This document shows positions 56,613 to 64,000 of a stretch of 64,000 bases of DNA, one piece after another (position 1 is the first letter of the stretch; each line of letters opens with the position of its first letter). Under the pieces are notes generated by a model. It did not search any database, was not told the DNA's origin, and saw only the letters and a list, made by a program, of their open reading frames with translations. Origin of the DNA: Thereva unica (taxonomy: Eukaryota; Arthropoda; Insecta; Diptera; Therevidae); NCBI GenBank assembly GCA_949987705.1, contig OX465281.1:81930543-81994542 (forward strand), read 5' to 3'. Position numbers and translations under genes: made by a program.

Positions 56613-58481
56613 TCAATCCCTAAGGTTTTTGCTGAGAAGTAAATTGTTATGGTGGCCTGAAAGGTGCCTTACAAGTTCTTGCATTGATTCAAAACACATC
56701 GAACAGAAGCAGCAACTATATCTACTGCCAGCATCTGGTCCGGCTATGCTTATAACATTGCGATGAACGGAGCATAAATGCTTAAGGAGATGCGCTTTTT
56801 GTTTAAACATAGCTACGCACAAGCGACATGCAAAAGGTTTTTCTCCGGTATGAACTCGTAAATGAGTTTTAAGATTCCACGACATTCCGAATTGTTTTCC
56901 GCAATACTCACAGCGGTACTCTCGAACTGGTGGACCTCCACTGCTTGAGGATGAATTACCGCCTGCGCCGTTACGGGAATTTGGTGGTTGTTGTACTGGC
57001 TTCATATCTAGAGGATTAGTATCAGAACTGCTTCCTAAAGTGGATGACAGGCCGCTTAAAACACCCCCGCCAGGTCCTGGGAAACCTGCTAAAGCTGCTG
57101 CTGCTGAATGTGGGGGAGGTGGCCATTGATAGACAAACGAAGGCGGTATCTGTAGTGGTCCATCAGCACTTGGAGGACGTCTTCTAGCACTATTGTTGTT
57201 ATTATGGTTACTGTGATTAAATATATCGGTGGTATTTACAACACCCCCCGGAGTTGGTGATGGAGGTGTTCTATCCGGAAAATATGTTGGAGGTGCGGAA
57301 GATGATGGCGGTTTATGCGCTCGCAGATCCTCTATAAATGATGGATTGTACGGAACAAACGGTTGATTTTGCGTTGGGGAGTTATGAAACCCTGGTCGAC
57401 GTTTACGATGAGGAGTCACAACATAGTTTTCTGGAGAATTTTGTAAAATTTCGTGATCTGGTGGAGGCTTAAGGATCTCTGGATCTGGCGGGTGATAAAT
57501 TTTACGTTTACTTCGCAAATGATCAAGAAGACGCGCAGGATTCATGATTTTAGTACCTGGTTGCGCAGTTCCTATAGATTCCACATCTATGTGCCCCTCA
57601 TTCGAATCATCATCTCTGTCTCTTAAACCTAATGATAAGTTTACAGGATCCGAAGATGATCTACGTCTCTCTCCTATTCGGTCAGGAGGTATGTCCGGTC
57701 TTTTATCATCTCTATCATCATCGCTGCCATTTTCCAGACGCTTTTTCAATTCTGCTTCTCTATCGATATTATTCAGCACTAACGTACTTTTACTATCATC
57801 GTCTTCTTCTTCTTCATCACATTCAGTTTGCTCTCTACCCCGATCATCGTCGCAACCGCTGCTGTTATCGTTTAACCTTTCTCTCTTCACTGATACTCTT
57901 GAGGGTGATGATTCCGAACTTTTTGATCTTCTTCTACGTCTGATGTCGTCTTCACTACTACCACAATCCGAGGTTGAATTAGTTTCTCCGCGAAAGGAGG
58001 TATGATCTTTATGGGAAAAAGATTGATTCAAGTTATTTAACTCTGCATTTCGCTGATCGGTTGTTCTCCAATCTCCCGGCTTTATTTGAAGTAGGGATAA
58101 TAAATCATGTAAATGTTTAACATCATTAGCTGGAATACACGTTTGTCCTGAATAAAGAAAGTCTAAAAGGGATCTAAAATATGTAGCTTCTATGTCTGGA
58201 AAATGAACAGTTGTAATTCCCTCAACTACGGGAGTTTCTTCTAAAAGCATCCTAGAAATTAAAAATAATTAATTGATTTGACATTATTAATGAAAAAGCA
58301 TAAAATTTTACCTTATAAGTGGACTAGCTGCAGCTAATACTAATTTATGAGCCTGCAATGTTTCTTTATTGTCGCAAATGAGCAATAAGTCGGCTGGATG
58401 CTCGCCTCGAAATGCTGCGCCAATTTCTTGGAGTATACACTCGCCGTGCTTGCTATACTGCAACATCAGCATCCTAGCTAG
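56613..58481 (-). CDS. ken: BTB/POZ zinc-finger transcriptional repressor Ken
   Basis: Two exons: 58481-58312 and 58251-56613, joined by a GT-AG intron (donor GTAAAA, acceptor TTTCTAG) so that AG+G codes R54. Exon 1 starts after a TAG acceptor, so a further 5' exon may exist; the first ATG is 58472-58470. From that ATG the protein is ~599 aa. The BTB domain (~1-125) contains HADLL-type and [12 protein letters not shown] motifs, [20 protein letters not shown] and a short linker. A long Ser/Asp/Glu/Pro-rich middle includes a conserved [24 protein letters not shown] block. Three C2H2 fingers follow (exon-2 numbering C447/C450/H463/H467, C475/C478/H491/H496, C513/C516/H529/H533) and the C-terminus is LLLSKNLRD. 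Drosophila Ken has the same plan and represses JAK/STAT targets in the nucleus; that role here is inferred from orthology. Confidence 0.95.
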
Positions 58482-58489
58482 CTAAAAAT

Positions 58490-60222
58490 GAAATAATACA
58501 GTTATATTATATTTATATGTAATGATTTTTAATGATTTTTTGTATACAATTTTTTTCGATGTACTATTCAGAATCCGCTTGGGCTCACAATTTACTTCAA
58601 GTTTCTGAGTTCTGAATTCTGAGCTCAGTCCTATTTAAGACTAACGTGATTTAGATACTTTGCATCGCTACTAGGTGCTAGTCGTTCACCACTCCGAAGT
58701 ACCTGAGCACAACCTGTAAGTGCCTACCTTGATCCTTGCGGATGCTGCGGTTTTCGCTGGAAGGATGTCGTAGGCCAGGATGCCCAGAGCTTAGGGATGT
58801 CAAACTGGATGACATCGGCTCAGAATCGGGGCCGGTGGGGTGAACAGTTACGAGTGGCCAGGACCGGATCCCGGTTGTAGAGCCGTTCAAGAAAAAGAAG
58901 AAGATCAGTATGACTTCTGTTTTGTGATATGCAAGCGCCTATAAACCGCTTCACAACGGAGCGATCTGCCCCAATTATGCGAATTAGTTCTTTCGGAGCT
59001 TGATCAATGCATTCACCGTTTTGCTCCACCTCGCTGTTTTTAAAGCACTTTTAACGACGAGAGTACTCACTGCACAGCAATGATTTTTCTCTATTTCTGA
59101 CCTTTTCAAGCCATCCACCATGTTGATTGCGTTCACCGGCCCAAAAAATCTGTTCATACTACTGAAAATACATATATACCAGCCTGTATGAGGAGGAGCA
59201 CGAGCTTCTGACACTTTCATCCTTCGTGGAAGCTCCTATAAAGTCGCGGAGACATTAGAAAACCTGTTTGGCGCTCTTATGGCTGGTAGCTTAACCGCTT
59301 TGCTAAGTATGTCCATGACAGGAAGGGTACTCTACTTGCAGCCTCCAAGATCTCTTCACAAATTCCTTTCAATTTTTTTAGCACAAGCCAGGAGACGGCA
59401 ATAAGAACTCTTGATATAATTTTTTTCGTTTTGATATTAATAACTCTTCCACCAAATTGGCTCGTTATACTGTGTAATCTGAGCAATTCCATTGCTAATC
59501 AACACGCTCTACTTGGAAGGTGCAGAAGCAATACATGAGTTGATCCAGACCAACAGCAAGCAATATTATTGCATTGCGAAAAATTGTATGACTTAGTAAT
59601 AACTGAATGGAAAAAGAACTGCATCCGAGGTCCAAGTTGTCATGGTCTTAAGAGGTGCCACTCTCGAATTAGCAGCTGACAAATGACTGTTAACCTCTTT
59701 ATCTTGACGCGAGCGAATGTATACGCAGGCTTCATGTCATGCCTGCCTCAGTGAAGTGGTGTATTCTTCTGTATTATGGAATATTGTGTTGATCAATGTC
59801 CTTTACGTTATGTCAAAAGTTTGTTTATTCAAAATACGACACCTGCGGCAGCAATGCACCCAAGCAAGGATTAGTTTAGCCTTTGCAATGGTTCAATTTA
59901 ACACAAGGGGTCAAAGTACCCAGCACTGGCATTCGGCTAATTTTCTTGAAATTTTGCAGGTTGATAATTCTCAACGTGTATATCAAAAGTCTCAATGGGC
60001 ACAAAACCACATAACCCCCTTCCCAAAAAATCACCATCAAAGGGCAAGGGGATATAACTAATTTCTGAATCCAAAACCATTTGTTCTTGTAATCCACTCA
60101 ACGGCTACCTCAAACTACCATCCCTTTAACCATTTACCCGAGAGCCGTTAAAGAAGAAGAATATTCCTTCGACTTCTGCTGTCGTGTCGTTATCATTTGA
60201 AATTAGCGTCCCTTCATATATC
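58490..60222. other. Region upstream of ken, no gene recognised
   Basis: Should contain the 5' part and promoter of ken if no other exons lie farther away, but no ken 5' exon could be identified. 58680-59060 is GC-richer than its surroundings and has the look of a retrotransposon fragment, without a recognisable motif. Short ORFs only. Confidence 0.4.
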
Positions 60223-60978
60223 ATGGGTCATTCCATATCAAATCAACCAATTTTTAATTAATTTTGGACCTCACCTAATTTTTTTTCTGGTGGATACTAA
60301 GAAAAGAACAATTTTTCAGAATTTTTGGATTTCTATTTTTTTAGTTATAAATTTTCAAAAATTCGAAAATCTTAAAATTTTGACAAATTTTGAAATCTTT
60401 AAATTGGTCTAGTGCAAAAACTATTTGACATAGAAAGCTGAAAGTGGCACCAATTTCTTCTGATTTAATAAGGCTTTAATTTGATATACAACATAGTATT
60501 ATTAGTAATTTTCTTTTTGGAATATCTCAAAATAATATTTTTTCATTTTTTTGAAGAAATTGTACTCTGTGCATACACTCTTGAGGTACATATAAAGCCA
60601 AAATTTAGGATGGGACGACAGTGGGATTATATTGAAATAAAATATTTTATGTACATACTTGTACTTGAAAAGCTGAATTTTCAATGAAGCCAATACAAAA
60701 AAATGTTTAGCTGCGAAAGAGCTGATATCAACCGCCAATAATGTCGCATTTTACTAATTTTGGTAATGCAAATTCAATAAAAATAAATTCAACCCTCTAA
60801 CTTGATCGAAAACTACCCCTACGACATTATTACTAAAATTAAATGTTTCCCTCTTGCTTATGAACTGATAAATTGGTTTTTTCTTAGTTTCCACCAGAAG
60901 AACAAATATAAAAAAAATTATAACAATCGGAGGTGGTAAGGTCCAAAACATTGGTTGATTTGATATGGAATGACCCAT
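60223..60978. mobile_element. MITE-like element with ATGGGTCATTCC ends
   Basis: ATGGGTCATTCCATATCAAA plus TCAACCAA, then TTGGACCT.ACC and TGGTGGA.ACTAAGAA, is mirrored at 60880-60978 with ~100-bp imperfect inverted repeats. No target duplication could be fixed. The interior is AT-rich with no coding sequence. Confidence 0.75.
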
Positions 60979-61149
60979 ATGTACAAGTACATTATTTGAA
61001 TTCTTTGACTACTTCGATTTTGTATACATATGTATATGTATCAATAATTGTCATATTCTGACGATTTTTCCTTCTTTTACAGATACATATGTATTTCGTT
61101 TTCTCTTCATTAATTGCGTCTTATGATATTTGCCAACTTGTGGAAATTC

Positions 61150-61720
61150 CAGCGCCTAGTAAGCACTAGAGGACATCTCCTTGTCTTAGTCCTGCTGTGG
61201 CGTTGAATGGTTCTGACAGCGCTCTTTCAATTTTTATTCTGCTCATTTTTTCATTTTGATTAAGCCTAAGGTGTTCGATACTTCGTAGCTTTAAATAATT
61301 CGTCCCGATTTTTGGTGAAAATATGGTCCGTAGTAGGATACGGTTCTACCTTCACTAAAAGCTCTATAATTACGACACTTTAACTGGTTGTTTTGTTCAC
61401 AATCCCTCGCTCTATGCCGATGGTATTTGTTTCTGGGTTCATATAACCGTTACAATATCATTCAGGCTTAATATTACACCTATTATTTTCACCTCCTTGT
61501 TTTAATAGCTCTGCTACAATGCTATCTTTGCCAAGATATTTATTACTTTATAATTTGTTATAGCTATCTGTACGTCTTCTAATGTTGGCATGTCTTGCGC
61601 TAGTTCTTCTAGTTCCACGTATGGTTTGGTCTCATTTGGGCCTAGAAGTTCTTTGAAGTGTTCACATCATCAAGTTAGAACTACTTCTTGGTGTACTCAG
61701 GATCATATCCTTTTTACACA
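61150..61720 (-). pseudogene. RTE-like reverse transcriptase remnant
   Basis: Minus-strand frames include ETKPYVELEELAQDMPTLED-VQIAI, AELLKQGGE and, farther on, FNATAGLRQGDVL, the conserved RTE motif before the palm core. Many stops and deletions separate the pieces. Its orientation is opposite to the fragments at 23.7-25.8 kb. Confidence 0.65.
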
Positions 61721-61729
61721 TCGTGATTC

Positions 61730-62582
61730 TGGACTTGAAACCGCCTCGCTACTCGTATACTTTTTATATTCATATTTCGTTTCTTAACATCGTCTTGGTT
61801 ATTCGCTTCTTCTATTTTTGACAAATTCTTCTAATTTTGACATTGGGTATGATACTGATCAGTTTTGAGATTGGACCTGGAGATCTCCGGATGGAAGAAC
61901 TAAATATCACATACTCATTAGATGCACGTTACTCTTCAGCCCGGTTGCAAACCGGAATCTCGCATCCCCGTTCTTTAAAAAAATTTCTAAAAAAATCGCG
62001 ATGCTCCGTTTCAAAATTTGTGAAAAGATTCAATACGAACCCGATCTCTCATTTAGCGTGTTTTCTCCGTCACATCAAAGGAATGATACTATACGCTTTA
62101 TCTAGGAGGTAGTGTGGACGGGCATATGCACATCCTGTTGCTTTGTTGCCGTTATATCTTCCTCCACTGTTTAGTGATCTTTGATTGGCAACGAGATAAC
62201 TTGGAAGGTTAATGGTCAGGATTTTGAAGTTTACAATCGTACCCTCTACGGCATTATTGTCCAAGACGTGCAATGCCTACATAAATGTTGAATTTTGCAA
62301 TTCCGTGAAGTCAATCAAATACATATTGAAATATGTCACGAATGTTAATGCAAATTCGATCGAGGAAATAACACAATATTAAATGGGAAGTTATGTTAGC
62401 AGTAATGGAGCGATAGGACAAATCTTTTCATTTGCCTTTTATAAAAGGTATCCACCCGTGGTTCTTTTGGTTGGTCATCTCGAAAATAACCAGTGCACAT
62501 ATCTTACAACGGATAATGCTGCTTGAAGGGCTGAATCACCATCATCCAACACATTGATGGGGGCAGCGAGGCGCATAAGGTT
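61730..62582. other. Unannotated spacer with one internal duplicate
   Basis: 62145-62325 is repeated in diverged form at 63680-64000 (GATAACTTGGAAGGTTAATGGTCAGGATTTT-like and ATTATTGTCCAAGACGTGCA). Otherwise no feature is seen. Confidence 0.5.
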
Positions 62583-62805
62583 CCTGCTAGTACATAATGC
62601 ATAGGACATAGTGCATAATTCATAGTGCATAGTACATAATACGTAGTACACATAGTACATAGCTCATAATAAATAGTACATAGTAAAAGTACATACTGCA
62701 TAATACATATTACATAATACATATTACATATTACATAATACATACTACATAGTGCATAGTAAATAGTACATACATATAATATAGTACTTACTACATAAAC
62801 TAAAA
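62583..62805. repeat. Tandem array of ~10-bp TACATA(A/G)T units
   Basis: About 220 bp of AGTACATAAT / GCATAGTACATA variants. Read on the minus strand it gives a Tyr/Cys-rich artefactual ORF (62504-62902). Confidence 0.9.
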
Positions 62806-63026
62806 CCCCCAAAGTTGTGGTTCGCATTAAAGGGCGCGTGACGCAAGTTTTTAGTTTTTTCCCAAGCCAAAAAGTGCCCAACATGCCTGTAGAAGTCTTC
62901 ACTTCAATAATACAGGGTGTATCAGTGAAAATTTCGAAACGCCTGGCTGTGGATAGGTCTTTGATAGACGAACTAAAAATCGTATGGGTTGGGGAGGGAA
63001 TCGTAACGGTTTAGCCGCTCCCACCA

Positions 63027-63455
63027 GCAGCTAGAGCTACAATCTACGAATCCTACATTCGGCCCCGCCTCGAGTATAATTCATTTGTCTGGGCTGGTGC
63101 CTCTAAAACCGCCTTAGCGTGGCTGGAGGTCATCCGAATCATCGGAGATGACAGCCTTTGCATCTCCATCGACTCTCTGAGCCACAGTAGGAATGTAGCA
63201 GCGTTCTCCATGCTTTATCGCTATTACCACAGCGACTGTTCCACTGAAATTCAGGACCTTCTGCCTGCACGGCAATATTTTTTTCGCAGCACAAGACTAG
63301 CCCGCTCGGCTCACACCCCTACCCCAGACCCCCTCTAATCCTACCGTTTTCTTTTCTATCTTTCAAACCAAGCTTGCCAATAGACATTGCACCATGACGA
63401 CATAACAGACTGGTAGTACAAAGGGTGATTCCTAAGCTTGGTTTTCCACATAAAA
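63027..63455 (+). pseudogene. Jockey/CR1-like ORF2 C-terminus plus 3' UTR
   Basis: An open frame of 103 codons (AARATIYESYIRPRLEYNSF, SKTALAWLEVIRIIGDD, NVAAFSMLYRYYHSDCSTEI, LLPARQYFFR) ends at TAA 63336-63338. The family 3' UTR follows and ends in CACATA7-A at ~63455. It is the same family as 27852-29540 but the other orientation. An internal deletion near ALAWLEVI removes part of the region. Confidence 0.85.
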
Positions 63456-63679
63456 AAAATTTCATCCTATCTTTTTATAATCCTATGAGATATTGTCATT
63501 AATAAGAGAGTTTCTTCAAATATTTTTTTTTATACAAAATTGGGAACTTGGAGAATTTCCTCCATAATTGTTTGAAGTGATAACAAAAAACATGATTATG
63601 ATTCAAGGGTCATGCCTAATAGATGGTAAATGTTCAAACCGATATCCAAGATCATTGGTTTCTGAAACCGTAATCGGAA

Positions 63680-64000
63680 ACGATGGCTACCATAGATAAC
63701 TTGAAAGGTTATTGGTCAGGATTTTCAGGTTGCATATCGTTGGGTCGTACCACTGAAATATTGGAATGGACTGCATGACCATTTTTCTCCAGAAGAAGGA
63801 AAACTTTTTTATGTAAACGAGAAAATAACTAATAACATATCGATTCAAGTTCATAAGAATATAACTTGATATGGGATTTTGCTTATTTAGCAGTCCATTT
63901 CTATATGTTAGTGCTCAATGGATCGTATCCTATTCGACATTATTGTCCAAGACGTTCAACGCGCACATAAATGTTGAGTTTTGCAATTCCGTTGGAAATA
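63680..64000 (+). repeat. Diverged duplicate of 62145-62325
   Basis: Shares AGATAACTTG.AAGGTTA, TTGGTCAGGATTTT, GACATTATTGTCCAAGACGT and ACATAAATGTTGA.TTTTGCA with the upstream copy. About 120 extra bases lie between the two conserved blocks. The class is unknown and it runs off the window. Confidence 0.65.

Noticed and set aside
57544..58005. 153-codon plus-strand ORF
   Set aside because: It is the antisense shadow of the low-complexity middle of ken.
62504..62902. 132-codon Tyr/Cys-rich ORF
   Set aside because: It is produced by reading through a 10-bp tandem repeat and has no coding signature.
1..64000. Intact virus-derived or toxin genes
   Set aside because: Nothing resembling viral structural or replication genes or toxins was seen beyond transposon reverse transcriptases and one solo LTR.

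Overview
This window is eukaryotic nuclear DNA and most likely comes from an insect. It is AT-rich, contains spliced genes, and is dominated by transposable elements. The only host gene I can name with confidence is an orthologue of the insect BTB/zinc-finger repressor ken (ken and barbie), on the minus strand at 56613-58481. Its BTB half is split by a canonical GT-AG intron. I cannot name the species.

Layout. 1-3.8 kb: the 3' part of a non-LTR retrotransposon with an uninterrupted ORF2 (endonuclease, reverse transcriptase, RNase H, zinc knuckle) whose start codon overlaps the ORF1 stop as ATGA. 7.4-22.3 kb: a nested structure. A pair of inverted arms (E/F at 10.8-11.2 and 18.9-19.2 kb; F'/E' at 20.7-22.3 kb) was entered by repeat A2, which was entered by a 5.8-kb foldback-type element with 1.3-kb terminal inverted repeats, which was entered by a 1.1-kb pogo-like element carrying a PHD-finger transposase tail. 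The right arm was separately entered by a Helitron. For each insertion an unoccupied copy of the target lies elsewhere in the window. 23-30 kb: fragments of RTE-like and jockey/CR1-like retrotransposons, a solo LTR, a mariner-like element, a hAT-like MITE and tRNA-derived SINEs. 30.5-33 kb: a third copy of repeat A leading into a nearly perfect 238-bp-arm palindrome with a MITE in one arm. 33-40 kb: a Harbinger-like element, further Helitrons and another MITE. 40.7-44.9 kb: a decayed pogo-like transposase, a four-exon minus-strand gene with a BEN- or DUF4806-like C-terminus, and a decayed transposase-like gene next to it. 45.4-46.1 kb: a tandem-unit foldback. 47-55 kb: MITEs, a broken MADF-domain gene, hairpins and simple repeats. 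56-58.5 kb: ken. 59-64 kb: more MITEs, retrotransposon ends and a 10-bp tandem array.

The genes do not form a pathway. The window is a host regulatory gene next to about 55 kb of mobile-element sediment. Its main value is that internal duplications and palindromes preserve pre-insertion sites, so target duplications and the order of insertion can be read directly. The least familiar items are the foldback element, repeat A with its conserved ~100-codon ORF, and the four-exon BEN/DUF4806-like gene with competing splice acceptors. All family names come from motif recognition by eye, without database searches.
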